The notes below the pieces were generated by a model. The model saw nothing but the letters and a program-made list of their open reading frames with translations, searched no databases and was not told the DNA's origin. Shown here in pieces: positions 25,352 through 34,052 of a stretch of 64,000 nt of DNA (the first letter of the stretch is position 1; each line of letters begins with the position of its first letter). Made by a program: the position numbers and the translations under genes. This DNA comes from Phycisphaeraceae bacterium (GTDB taxonomy: Bacteria > Planctomycetota > Phycisphaerae > Phycisphaerales > UBA1924): the NCBI GenBank assembly GCA_019454185.1, contig CP075368.1:434001-498000 (forward strand). Reading direction: 5' to 3'.

Positions 25352-28288
25352 TCAGATTATCGGGAGTGGTGCGGCGATCTCCGCGACGCGGGAAGGGTGG
25401 GGGAGTTGCGTCGGTTGATTGTCGACGGGTGCAGCGGTGTAAACGCGGATGACCTCGATGCCCGCTTCGCGGAAGGGAGCGGCGTTCTTCCAGAGCTGCT
25501 CCTCGAAGACATCGCTGGAGAGGACGATGGCATCGGGTTCGAGTTCTTCGAGGGCGGCGGCGGGTGAGACGATGGGCAACCCGAAGAGGCGAGCGTGAGC
25601 AGGCGGCTTGTCGTCGATGAAGCCAACGAAGGGCCAGACGGGCCAGCGGCCCTCAATGAAGAGGGCGTGGCGATCGCGGGTGTGGCGGCCAGTGCCGTAG
25701 ATGGCGATGCGGCGGCGGCCACGGTGGATGGCGTCCAGGACGGCGCGGTGCAGATGGGATTCATGAGGCGTGGGTACGAGCATGGGCGAGAGGGCGACAC
25801 CGAGACCTGAGGCGCGCCAGGTAGCCACTTCCTCGGGCGTAGGGGAGGGATCGAAGGCGCGGACGAGAACAGCATCGCACGCGAGCCCGTCGACTGACGC
25901 GGGGCGGCCCCGCGCGATGCGCTTGTATCCGGCATCGCGGAGTGCCTGCAGGGCGTACGCGTCGGCGGCGGCGGGGTCATCGTTCCAGGGCTTCAGCCAT
26001 TGCCACGGTTCCATGATGCGGAGTGCAGCGTCGGATGGTGTTCGATCGAGGGGCTCTGCGAGCGCTGCGTCAAAGACGGCGCAGTACTTGGATGCAACGT
26101 TGTCGAGGGAGAGAGTGTCGCGAACGCGTTCCCACGCGCGACGGCCCATATCGGAAAGGAGTGAGCCCCCGGCGTTCCGGTCGTGCCAGAGAGCCGCGAG
26201 CCGATCGGCCATCTCATCGACCGCGCCGATGGGAACGACGACTCCGGACTCACCGTCGGTGAGCCACTCGTCAACGCCGCTGCGGACGCGCGTGACCGCG
26301 GGGACAACGCTGGCGCCCATGGCTTCGAGCATGGTGACGCTTGTGCCCTCGAACTCGCTGAGGAGGACACTGATGTCCATGGTGGGCAGAAAGCGCTCGA
26401 CCCACGCGGGATCGCGGCGGCCGTGAATACGCACGAGGCCGTGCGTGAGCGTGCGCTGCGCGAGCTTCGCGGTCCACGCGGCCATGTCATGACCATCGCC
26501 GATCATGTGGAGTTCGTAAGTCACGCCGCGGGTTTCGAGAGCGTCGATGAGGAGGAGGAAATCGCTGATGCGCTTCTGGATCTCGACCATGCGCCCGATA
26601 TACGCGAGTTTGAGCGGGCCGGGCGCGGACTGAGTCTGGAGTTCTGCGGCGACGGGTACGCCGTAGACGATGCGGTGGATGGGTCGGGCGTGCTGCTTTG
26701 CAAGTGGGGCGAGCCAGGATTCGCACGCCGCGCTCACGGCGACGGCGGCGGACCAACGCGAGTACGTTGAGGCGAGGTCGCGGTAGTAGGGCTCGTCGGA
26801 GTGGGCGATGGCGATGGTGCGGACGCCCTCGTGTGTGAGGCGGCTGGCGGCCATGTGGCAGATGTCGCCGTAGTTGGGCAGGATGATGTCTGGCTCCATG
26901 CGGCGGAGAGACTCGACGAGCATTTCGAGTCGTTCGGTCGGGTCTGACATGGGGTCGAGGGCGCAGACCTCGGTGAGGCCATCCGGGTTGACGTCGAAGT
27001 CGCCGCTCAGGTTGCCGGGATGCGTGACGACGACGAGCGTGCGAACGTCGTAGCCAAGATCGTTGGACGAAGCGAAGGAGCGTGCGAGGCGTAAGGCCCA
27101 GGTCATGACCCCGCCGACGGGCGAGCCGTCACACGCGACACAGTTCACGACACGCTTCTTGCCCGGAAGGCGAGGGAGGCGAGCCGGAAGGGAGGTGACG
27201 GCCGGTACATGAGGGGGTGATACGCGCGGGACACGCTTTCCGCTATTGAGGTCTGCGAGCAGATCGGCAAGCACATCAGCCGGGGACGTGTCGGGTGTGG
27301 CGACGGAGCCGTGCTGGAGCGCGAGGTCCCGGGCCTGAGCTCTGAGGAGTTCTTCTGTTGGAGCGAGGACGCTGTCGAGCAATGGAGCAAGGCCGTTGGT
27401 GGGGTCGAGTTGCGGCGCAGGCGTGGGTGTGGGAGGCACGGGCTTGGAGAATGAAGGTGGGGCGGACGTTGGAGGGGCTGGAGACGGTGACGCCGAGGCG
27501 GCGGCAGCTGCTGTGTCGTTGCGCCAGACCCAAGGGGTGCGCTGCCAGAGGGGCCCGGGGTGCGGGTGGATCAGCATCGTGGGGCGACCGGCGGTCATGG
27601 CCTCGATCGCGAGGGTGGATGGGGTCGTGAGGACGGCTGCTGCGTCGGCGAGACAGTCGCGGAGAGAGCGGGTGTCGTTCTGGACGCCGAGGTCGATCTC
27701 CAATCCACCGGTCAGACGCCAAATGGGGCAGAGGTGTCGGCGGTGCAGTTCCTGCTGGAGGAGGAGCATCGCGTCCAGTAGCCGCGAACGCTCTTCGGCG
27801 TTGAAGGCCGGCTTGTTGGCGGTGGCGATGAGGATGGTGGGGTGGGCCGACGCAGGTGGGGTGGGCAGGGGCGAGGGGAATGCGGCGTGGATGCGGGGGA
27901 GGCCGGTTGCGACGGCATCGTTCCCCCATGACTTCAACAGGGCCTCGTCCATCGGGCCGGAGCAGGCGACAATCTGGGCGAGGGCAGGGTGAAGGAAGTT
28001 GCTTTCTACAAAGGGGTTATGGAAGGTGTTGCGGTACTCAAGCACACCGTCCATCAGCAGGACGGAGGTTGCGCCAGAGAGGTGAGCTTCTCGCAGGGCC
28101 CATCGGGAGAGTGGGGACTGGGTCTCTTTCACGACAACGACACTGGGGGTATGGAGGCGGAGAAGTTCCGTGTTGGCTGGGGTGAGGAATGCAGCGACAT
28201 GGCCGCGTGCTCGCAGGGCATCGGCGACACCTGGAAAGTGGTCGTTGGTGGTCGGATCCTGGACGATCACGATGGGGGGGTAGGCCAT
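25352..28288 (-). CDS. large two-GT protein with C-terminal GTGRHT module
   Basis: A 978-residue protein from ATG 28286-28288. Part 1 (~1-285) resembles GT-B glycerophosphotransferase or epimerase-like enzymes (IVIVQDPTTNDHFPGVADAL; STLAIEAMTAGRPTMLI as donor-site-like block). A Pro/Ala/Ser-rich linker (~285-325) follows. Part 2 (~385-760) is a GT4 glycosyltransferase: SPVGGVMTWALRLARSF, LKLAYIGRMVEIQKRI, HMIGDGHDMAAW, SEFEGTSVTMLEAMGASVVP. Part 3 (~855-955) is the Rossmann module RRRIAIYGTGRHT with FVGFIDDKPP and AIVLSSDVFEEQLW. Two transferase domains in one chain imply successive sugar or polyol additions (inference). Divergent from the next gene across 81 bases. Confidence 0.75.
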   Translation of the reverse strand: MAYPPIVIVQDPTTNDHFPGVADALRARGHVAAFLTPANTELLRLHTPSVVVVKETQSPLSRWALREAHLSGATSVLLMDGVLEYRNTFHNPFVESNFLHPALAQIVACSGPMDEALLKSWGNDAVATGLPRIHAAFPSPLPTPPASAHPTILIATANKPAFNAEERSRLLDAMLLLQQELHRRHLCPIWRLTGGLEIDLGVQNDTRSLRDCLADAAAVLTTPSTLAIEAMTAGRPTMLIHPHPGPLWQRTPWVWRNDTAAAAASASPSPAPPTSAPPSFSKPVPPTPTPAPQLDPTNGLAPLLDSVLAPTEELLRAQARDLALQHGSVATPDTSPADVLADLLADLNSGKRVPRVSPPHVPAVTSLPARLPRLPGKKRVVNCVACDGSPVGGVMTWALRLARSFASSNDLGYDVRTLVVVTHPGNLSGDFDVNPDGLTEVCALDPMSDPTERLEMLVESLRRMEPDIILPNYGDICHMAASRLTHEGVRTIAIAHSDEPYYRDLASTYSRWSAAVAVSAACESWLAPLAKQHARPIHRIVYGVPVAAELQTQSAPGPLKLAYIGRMVEIQKRISDFLLLIDALETRGVTYELHMIGDGHDMAAWTAKLAQRTLTHGLVRIHGRRDPAWVERFLPTMDISVLLSEFEGTSVTMLEAMGASVVPAVTRVRSGVDEWLTDGESGVVVPIGAVDEMADRLAALWHDRNAGGSLLSDMGRRAWERVRDTLSLDNVASKYCAVFDAALAEPLDRTPSDAALRIMEPWQWLKPWNDDPAAADAYALQALRDAGYKRIARGRPASVDGLACDAVLVRAFDPSPTPEEVATWRASGLGVALSPMLVPTPHESHLHRAVLDAIHRGRRRIAIYGTGRHTRDRHALFIEGRWPVWPFVGFIDDKPPAHARLFGLPIVSPAAALEELEPDAIVLSSDVFEEQLWKNAAPFREAGIEVIRVYTAAPVDNQPTQLPHPSRVAEIAAPLPII

Positions 28289-28369
28289 GTGCCATTCATC
28301 GACCGACCTAGATGTCGGGCGGCAAAGACTGTTTCTCCCCCCTTCCAAAGGCCGACGAACCTAGCCATC

Positions 28370-29980
28370 ATGGCGACTTCCACTGCGACATCGGCGACGG
28401 CCAAGGTGCGTCTTCCAGCCGCGTCTTCTGCTGTGAAGGCACTGAGCCCGGCTTTGATCAGTCTGCCCCACGGTCTCGATCTCGGGGGCGTGACCACGTG
28501 GGCGGTTCAGTTGGCCAACGGGCTCGCGGAGCGTGGGCGCGAGGTCGCGCTTCTGGTCCATCCGAGAGGTGAGGGGCAGCCGGCGGCGGTGGTGGAGTTG
28601 CACCGGAAGGTAAGGCGGGTTGAACCCAAGGGCTGGCCGTCGATGCATCACATCGAGGGTGACCTCTCGCCGTTTCTTCCAGCGTACCGCGAGGCGGTCC
28701 GTCAGATGTCGGATGAGACGGGTGCGCCGGTTGTGCTGATGCCGAATATCCTCGGCGACTCGTATGGCTTGGCAGCGGCATTGTCTTTGACGGACTTTGA
28801 CCGCGTGCGCGTCTTGGGCTGGCAGCATACCGACTCTGACTACGACACGGGACTCCTGCTCAGGTTCGAGCCGATCATCTCGAAGTATGTCGCGATCGAC
28901 GAGCGTGCGATTGGCGTCCTGGGTGCCAAGCTGCCTCATCGGCGTGGCGATATCACGACGGTGCGCCACGGCGTCCGTGTTCCGTATCTCCCGCCCGCGC
29001 GGCGTGAGCCGCTCGAAGGGCGCCCGGTTCGGCTTATATATACGGGTCGGATCGAACACTTCCAGAAGCGAGTGCTCTCGTTCGCGTATCTCTCCGACGA
29101 GCTGACTCGGCGTGGCATTGATCACGAGATCGTGGTGGTTGGCGACGGGCCTGCAGCAGCTGAGTTCGACGCGATGATCGCCTCGCGGCCGAAGGTGGTG
29201 AGGAAGGGTCTGGCGGGGCCGATGGAAGTCGAGGAATGGCTGAAGTGGGGGGACGCGTTCGTGCTGGGTTCACGGTTTGAGGGGCTGTGCATCAGCCGCA
29301 TCGAGGCGATGGCGCACGGATGCGTGCCCTTGGTGACGAATGTAAACTCGGGCGCGGCGACGGGGATCGAGCCGGGGGTGAGCGGGCTGATTGTCGATGC
29401 GCAGCCAAGAGATGATGAGCAGCGCGTGGGGATTGCGCTGGCGGATGCGGTGCAGCGGTTCCTCGGGTGCGATCGGCACGCGATGGCGGTCGCGGCGTGG
29501 AACGCGGCGTTGTCGAACTTCAGCATTGATGCGCACGTTGAGGGCGTTTCGAAGGTGCTGGATGAGATCGGGCAGAGCCCGGCGCGGCCGTGGCGAGCGT
29601 CGTGGCCGTGCGCGTTCAGTTTCTCGCCGAACTCGCCCGGGTGCTCAGGGACGGTGCCGTCGCACGGGCCGCGGCGGATGAAGGAAGTGTTGGAGTCGCT
29701 GGCGGGCCGCAAGGTGGCGATTCACGGGGCGGGGCGGCACACGATCGAACTCGCAGGGGTTCTGTCGGAATCGGCGGCAACGGTCGTGGCGATCACGGAT
29801 GACAGCCGGGATCGCTGGGGTAAGCCGTTTCTGGGTTGGCAGGTCTGGGAGCCAGCACGCCTTGCAGCGTCAGGTGCGACAGATGTTGTGATTTCGTCTT
29901 GGCTGCACTCGGAGACCATCTGGGGTCGGCGAGGTGTGTACGAGTCGCAGGGACTTCGTGTGCACCGGCTGTATGAGTGA
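28370..29980 (+). CDS. GT4 glycosyltransferase with C-terminal GAGRHT module
   Basis: A 536-residue protein from ATG 28370; the frame is open further upstream but that part overlaps the divergent gene. Residues ~15-410 are GT4: LGGVTTWAVQLANGLAERG, RVLGWQHTDSDY, RLIYTGRIEHFQKRVLSF, VVVGDGPAAAEF, LGSRFEGLCISRIEAMAHG. Residues ~447-536 repeat the cluster's module: RKVAIHGAGRHT (GAGRHT 453-458), VAITDDSRDRWG, DVVISSWLHSETIW, LRVHRLYE. Together with the divergent 978-residue protein it is the clearest case of the module fused behind a GT. Confidence 0.85.
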   Translation: MATSTATSATAKVRLPAASSAVKALSPALISLPHGLDLGGVTTWAVQLANGLAERGREVALLVHPRGEGQPAAVVELHRKVRRVEPKGWPSMHHIEGDLSPFLPAYREAVRQMSDETGAPVVLMPNILGDSYGLAAALSLTDFDRVRVLGWQHTDSDYDTGLLLRFEPIISKYVAIDERAIGVLGAKLPHRRGDITTVRHGVRVPYLPPARREPLEGRPVRLIYTGRIEHFQKRVLSFAYLSDELTRRGIDHEIVVVGDGPAAAEFDAMIASRPKVVRKGLAGPMEVEEWLKWGDAFVLGSRFEGLCISRIEAMAHGCVPLVTNVNSGAATGIEPGVSGLIVDAQPRDDEQRVGIALADAVQRFLGCDRHAMAVAAWNAALSNFSIDAHVEGVSKVLDEIGQSPARPWRASWPCAFSFSPNSPGCSGTVPSHGPRRMKEVLESLAGRKVAIHGAGRHTIELAGVLSESAATVVAITDDSRDRWGKPFLGWQVWEPARLAASGATDVVISSWLHSETIWGRRGVYESQGLRVHRLYE

Positions 29981-30008
29981 GTGCCGGATGATCAGATCGA
30001 CGAACAAG

Positions 30009-30094
30009 TGCCGGAGACAGGAATCGAACCTGCACGGGGTGTGAGCCCCAACGGATTTTGAATCCGTCGCGTCTGCCAGTTCCGCCACTCCGGC
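30009..30094 (-). tRNA. tRNA-Leu (CAA)
   Basis: 86 bases, no encoded CCA. Acceptor GCCGGAG/CTCCGGC, anticodon stem ACGGA/TCCGT with loop TTCAAAA giving anticodon CAA, a long variable arm (GGGG-CTCACA-CCCC) as expected for class II tRNA-Leu, and T arm GCAGG-TTCGATT-CCTGT. It sits between the glycosyltransferase and dockerin genes, both convergent here. Confidence 0.95.
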
Positions 30095-30161
30095 TGATGG
30101 GTGGTGAACAGGGCAGATCATTGGCGCGTTCTTTCAGAGAGTCAGGGTGGTCGTGTGCGAG

Positions 30162-31739
30162 TTACTCGCACCCACGACCGAAGGCATCAAGGAAGTCGAG
30201 GAAGTCGAGGACGTCCACAAGGGTGTCGCCGTTGAAGTCGGCGTCGAATCCGTTTGGCGAGCACGGGGCGGGCTGCGACTCGCACTGGCCGAAGGCGTCG
30301 AGGAAGTCAAGGAAGTCGAGCACGTCGGATTCGCCGTCCTGATTGAAGTCGGCAGCACAGAGCGAATCGATGACCTCCCCGAGGAGCGTGACGATGAGGG
30401 TCGGCTGATCCGGGGCATCGGACGTGATGACGATCGTCCCAGACTTCAAGCCCGGGGTCGATGTGTCCATCGTGATCGTGTGGGAGTTTGAGCCCCCTCC
30501 GGCGTTCTCGCTGAATGAGCCCCCTGGTGCGTAGAAACCAGCGGAGGCCGCGAGCGTGTAATTCAGGGTGTTGATGCCCGAGGCGGACCACTTTGCAACG
30601 TCACCGCTATTGGTGACGGTCAGCGTTGCATCGGCCATGGTGTTGATGTCGACCGTTCCGAAGTCGATCGTGGTGCTTGCTTCAATCTCGGCGGGGAGGA
30701 GAAGATTGAGCACCACGGGCAGATGCCCCGCGCCATTGGCACAGTTGATCAGCGCCTGGGCGATGGCTGGACCGACCATGGTGTTCCCAACGACCTTGAG
30801 TGTCGTGTCGAAGCTTGTGCCGTCGTTGCCCCATGCTCGGTACGAGTGATTGGCGTCGTTCCAGGTTGTCGTGCTGTACGGGATCGACGGGTTACCCTGG
30901 TAGGTCAGGCCGACACCATCGATCAATGTTGCTGAGAGCAGGATCTGGTCGTGACGATCGTCCATGCCGCCTGCGCCGATGGGATCCTGGGTGTGGACGA
31001 TTCGGAATGCGCCGTTGTTGTTCCACGATCCTGGGGTTGAAATGGGATCGAAGAAACGCCCGCTGTTGTTGAGTTGAGAGCCGACAAGCTCCTGATAGGC
31101 CGCCTGGCTGGAGGTCTGGATGTTGAAGTCTCCACCGACAAGGAAGCGGTACCCCGCCGGGAGTGCGCTGCCGGGTCCGTTTGTGTCGATGCCTTCGGCG
31201 TTATCGCGGATGCGCTGGGCCTCGACCAGGCGTCGGCTCTGATCGGTGGATGCGGAGCCGGCTTTCATGTGGACGCTGTAGGCACCGATCGTGGCCTGAG
31301 TGGAAGAGTATCCGACCGGCCGAAAGTCGTACCTGATCGTGTGGCGGGGCTGATTGCTGCTGGAGGTAGAGCCCAAGGCGATCACGGTCTGGCCGAGGAA
31401 TGTCACGCGCGATGAGCGATAGAAGAAGGCCGAGTCTGTGTCGGGGCCGTCGATGAAGGTCGCTCCAACCCAATCGCCGGGCGATCCGGGGGCGGTATTC
31501 AGAGCGTTGGCAAACGATGCAACTCCCGTCGCAGAGAGAAACTCCTGGCAGATAAGGACATCGGGATCGAGGGAGCGGCCCTCGAAGACGCCATAAACGG
31601 ACGTCTGAATATCGGCAACACGACCGCCAGAGTAGTTTGAGATGTTCCAAGCCGCAACACGGAGCTGTGCTTCGGAGCTGAATGCGGACAGGACGACAAC
31701 GAGGCCTGCGACGGCCGCGGCGATTCTGTGGCTTGACAT
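30162..31739 (-). CDS. secreted endonuclease/exonuclease/phosphatase-like protein with dockerin-like tail
   Basis: A 525-residue exported protein. The signal peptide ends near SSEAQ (1-24). Residues ~25-350 follow the endonuclease/exonuclease/phosphatase fold: LRVAAWNISNY, DVLICQEFLSA, YSVHMKAG, FLVGGDFNIQT, and a closing AGHLPVVLNLLLP in place of the usual S-D-H-x-P. An Ig-like anchor domain (~355-455, FGTVDINTMADATLTVTNSG) follows. The C-terminus has two calcium-loop repeats (ADFNQDGESDVLDFLDFLDAFG and a second copy) ending GRGCE, the pattern of the GC-type dockerin proteins of Phycisphaerae. Likely cell-surface or secreted; cleavage substrate unknown. Confidence 0.85.
   Translation of the reverse strand: MSSHRIAAAVAGLVVVLSAFSSEAQLRVAAWNISNYSGGRVADIQTSVYGVFEGRSLDPDVLICQEFLSATGVASFANALNTAPGSPGDWVGATFIDGPDTDSAFFYRSSRVTFLGQTVIALGSTSSSNQPRHTIRYDFRPVGYSSTQATIGAYSVHMKAGSASTDQSRRLVEAQRIRDNAEGIDTNGPGSALPAGYRFLVGGDFNIQTSSQAAYQELVGSQLNNSGRFFDPISTPGSWNNNGAFRIVHTQDPIGAGGMDDRHDQILLSATLIDGVGLTYQGNPSIPYSTTTWNDANHSYRAWGNDGTSFDTTLKVVGNTMVGPAIAQALINCANGAGHLPVVLNLLLPAEIEASTTIDFGTVDINTMADATLTVTNSGDVAKWSASGINTLNYTLAASAGFYAPGGSFSENAGGGSNSHTITMDTSTPGLKSGTIVITSDAPDQPTLIVTLLGEVIDSLCAADFNQDGESDVLDFLDFLDAFGQCESQPAPCSPNGFDADFNGDTLVDVLDFLDFLDAFGRGCE
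30180..30326 (-). repeat. paired DNA repeat encoding DFLDFLD dockerin loops
   Basis: Two ~36-base units (30180-30215 and 30291-30326) differ at only a few positions and each encode D-V-L-D-F-L-D-F-L-D-A-F-G. Inside each unit GGAAGTC(A/G)AGGAAGTCGAG is itself a short tandem. A weaker pair of the same kind lies at ~39892-39930 and ~39980-40015 in the second dockerin gene. Confidence 0.7.
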
Positions 31740-32045
31740 GGCGATCGATCTCTCTGCTGCTCGGTGTGCGGACGTTTAGACGCGACCCCCGACGTGCTGG
31801 AGATGATAGAGGGTTCGGGAGAGAAGGGACGCGGCAATTGCTTTCTTTGCAGGATCTTGTGACCCATGAGGTTTGGAGAGGGGGGGTTGGCTGGCCTGTT
31901 CCCGAACGGGAAACGATCGTGGACGGCGGATGGCCGATGTCTACACTTGCAGTCTACCCACAGCCCGGCCCAATGGGGGCCGCGCGATCGGTCCGAGAAC
32001 CACGGTCGGCGCCTGGGCGTCGTCGTTGAGCGTGCGAGGGATCAC
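31740..32045. other. 306-base divergent intergenic region before trigger factor
   Basis: It should contain promoters for the leftward nuclease-like gene and rightward trigger factor. A short inverted repeat TTCCCG-AA-CGGGAA occupies 31899-31912. The trigger factor frame is open back to 31866 but shows no family similarity there. No consensus promoter is confidently seen. Confidence 0.45.
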
Positions 32046-33422
32046 ATGTCGAGCGGAGTTGCCGAGCAAACCAACAAGGTCATGATTTCCGACGCCGGCC
32101 CGAGCCGCAAGAAGATCTCGATCGAGATCCCCGCGGAGGTGGTGACGGATCGGATCAAGCAGGCGATGTCGATGGCGGCCGCGAGCGCGGAGCTTCCTGG
32201 TTTCCGTCGCGGCCGCGTTCCGCAGCAGCTCATCGAGAAGAAGTTCGGTGCCGGGATTCGCCAGGATGCGAAGCAGCAGCTTGTTTCGGAGGCGTATGGC
32301 CAGGCGGTCGAGGCGCACAAGCTTCAGGTGATCGGCGATCCGACCAGCCAGACGCTCGGGGCGCTCGAGCTTGTTTCGGGTCAGGCGTTTGCGTTTGAGA
32401 TCGAGGTTGAGATCCTCCCTGAGTTTGATCTGCCCTCTCTGGATGGGATCGCTGTAAAGAAGCCGGTTGTCAACGTTACCGACGAGATCATCGAGAAGCA
32501 GCTTGAGACCTACCGGATCAACGAGGGAACGCTTGAGTCGCGCGATATCCCTGAGGCGGGCGACTATGTGACCGGCCACGCGATCATGAAGTCCGAGGCC
32601 GACGGCACGACGTTCTACGACCTGAACGGCGCGGTGGTGCAGATTCCCGCCGACGACAAGAACGGACGCGGCATGATCCTCGGCGTCATGGTCGAGGACT
32701 TCGGCAAGCAGTTCGGCCTGCCGAAGGCCGGTGACACAGCGACGATCCGGGTTGTCGGTCCCGAGAACCACGAGGTCGAGGCACTTCGCGGCTTGAATGT
32801 GGTCATCACATTCACTGTCTCTCGTGTGGATCGGATCGTGCCTGCGACCACCGACTATCTGGTGCAGATGTACGGGCTTGAGAGCGAGCAGCAGCTTCGC
32901 GAGCAGACTCGTCTGTCGGCCGAGGGACAGTTGCGAGTACGGCAGCAGTCTGTGCTGCGGGCACAGATCTCGAAGTATCTCGATGAGAACACGAAGATCG
33001 ATCTGCCCGAGCGTCTGACGGCGCAGCAGGCCGCCAGGACCCTCGAGCGTCGGCGGATGGAGCTGATGTACCGTGGGGTGAGCCCCCAGGACATCGAGAT
33101 GCACATGGCCGAGTTGCGCGAGGACGCGAACAAGGCCGCGCGGCGAGAGCTGCGCTTGGCGTTCATCCTGAACAAGGCCGCCGAGCACCTGAAGGTCGGC
33201 GTGAACGAGGGCGAGGTCAACTCGTACATTGTTCAGATGGCTCAGGCGCAGGGCGCGAGGCCTGATCAGCTGCGCCAGCAGTTGATCCAGAACAATCAGA
33301 TCGGCGGCATCGTTCAGACTGTCAGGGAGCACAAGACGCTCGACGCGATCCTGGCTAAGGCGAGCGTCACGGAGATGGACTCTGATGAGTACAACGCACT
33401 GGCGCGAAGCGGTCAGATCTGA
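32046..33422 (+). CDS. tig: trigger factor (ribosome-associated chaperone)
   Basis: A 458-residue chaperone that binds nascent chains at the ribosome exit. ATG 32046 has GAGGG 7 bases upstream. The ribosome-binding domain contains the signature region LPGFRRGRVPQQLIEKKFG (~50-68), the G-F-R-x-G-x-x-P motif. A PPIase-like middle (~170-265) and a long helical C-terminal domain (~275-440) follow, with typical QQAARTLERRRMELMYRG. It is slightly longer than the ~430-residue E. coli protein. clpP and clpX, its usual partners, are not next to it. A strong terminator follows. Confidence 0.95.
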   Translation: MSSGVAEQTNKVMISDAGPSRKKISIEIPAEVVTDRIKQAMSMAAASAELPGFRRGRVPQQLIEKKFGAGIRQDAKQQLVSEAYGQAVEAHKLQVIGDPTSQTLGALELVSGQAFAFEIEVEILPEFDLPSLDGIAVKKPVVNVTDEIIEKQLETYRINEGTLESRDIPEAGDYVTGHAIMKSEADGTTFYDLNGAVVQIPADDKNGRGMILGVMVEDFGKQFGLPKAGDTATIRVVGPENHEVEALRGLNVVITFTVSRVDRIVPATTDYLVQMYGLESEQQLREQTRLSAEGQLRVRQQSVLRAQISKYLDENTKIDLPERLTAQQAARTLERRRMELMYRGVSPQDIEMHMAELREDANKAARRELRLAFILNKAAEHLKVGVNEGEVNSYIVQMAQAQGARPDQLRQQLIQNNQIGGIVQTVREHKTLDAILAKASVTEMDSDEYNALARSGQI

Positions 33423-33463
33423 CTTGCTGCCCCGCGGCTTCTGATCGAGGCAACGAAGTATCA

Positions 33464-33492
33464 AGAGGCCCCGTCCGGCACGGGGCCTCTTT
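33464..33492 (+). terminator. Rho-independent terminator of tig
   Basis: Perfect 10-bp arms AGAGGCCCCG (33464-33473) and CGGGGCCTCT (33481-33490) with a 7-base loop, followed by TTCATT. It lies 42 bases after the stop codon and can also serve the convergent gene ending at 33532. Confidence 0.9.
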
Positions 33493-33531
33493 CATTCATC
33501 TGGCAGTGTGTTCAAAGAAAAGCGGCGACAC

Positions 33532-33924
33532 TCAGCCGCGTCGGTGGTCATCCTGTGGGGATGCCTCTTCCGATGTGTCGAGCGGGTGCTCGCTGTCGTC
33601 TGGATATCCGGGCAGAGATGCGAGCTTGAAGCTGATCGAGCCGCACGAGGGGCAGGTTCGGCCATGCTCGCCCGCTTGGACGTCGTGCATGTCCTGGCCG
33701 CACGAGTAGCATGTCTCGGTGTTGAGGCGATTCGTCATGGTTGAAACTGTGGCGACGACGATCGCGACGGCGACGCCGACAACGGGCCAGGCAGGAAGGG
33801 CCATCCACGACACGGCAGCAAACCCGGCGAGGGTGATCCCGAGCAGCCATGCCAGCACGCGGAGCCGGAGTTTGTGGATGTAGGTCAAGCGTCTCTCTTC
33901 ATCCATGATCGGCGTCTCCGGCAC
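33532..33924 (-). CDS. small membrane protein with C-terminal zinc ribbon
   Basis: A 130-residue protein (GTG start at 33924; ATG at 33906 is an alternative). A hydrophobic hairpin of two segments (~24-62) is followed by a cytoplasmic zinc ribbon: CYSCGQDMHDVQAGEHGRTCPSCG gives C-x2-C and C-x2-C. The acidic tail (DDSEHPLDTSEEASPQDD) is low complexity. The next gene upstream also combines a zinc ribbon with a membrane domain. Unknown function. Confidence 0.7.
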   Translation of the reverse strand: MPETPIMDEERRLTYIHKLRLRVLAWLLGITLAGFAAVSWMALPAWPVVGVAVAIVVATVSTMTNRLNTETCYSCGQDMHDVQAGEHGRTCPSCGSISFKLASLPGYPDDSEHPLDTSEEASPQDDHRRG

Positions 33925-34052
33925 GTCCCTCGGGCGTCGCGATGGTATTCGTCCTTTGGTGCGTCCGGCTCTGGGCGCGCCGCCAGGTGCTTTGTGCCCT
34001 CTTGCGAACAGATTCGGCGGTCGGTTTTCGGCGGTCTGAGGGCAGAACGGGG

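Noticed and set aside
30180..30326. Repeated GGAAGTC units considered as a CRISPR or regulatory repeat
   Set aside because: They are in-frame coding repeats for calcium-loop dockerin segments, only two units, with no spacers.
31941..33464. 507-codon open frame antisense to trigger factor
   Set aside because: Rich in Leu/Arg/His, with no ribosome site or family pattern, while the opposite strand is clearly tig.
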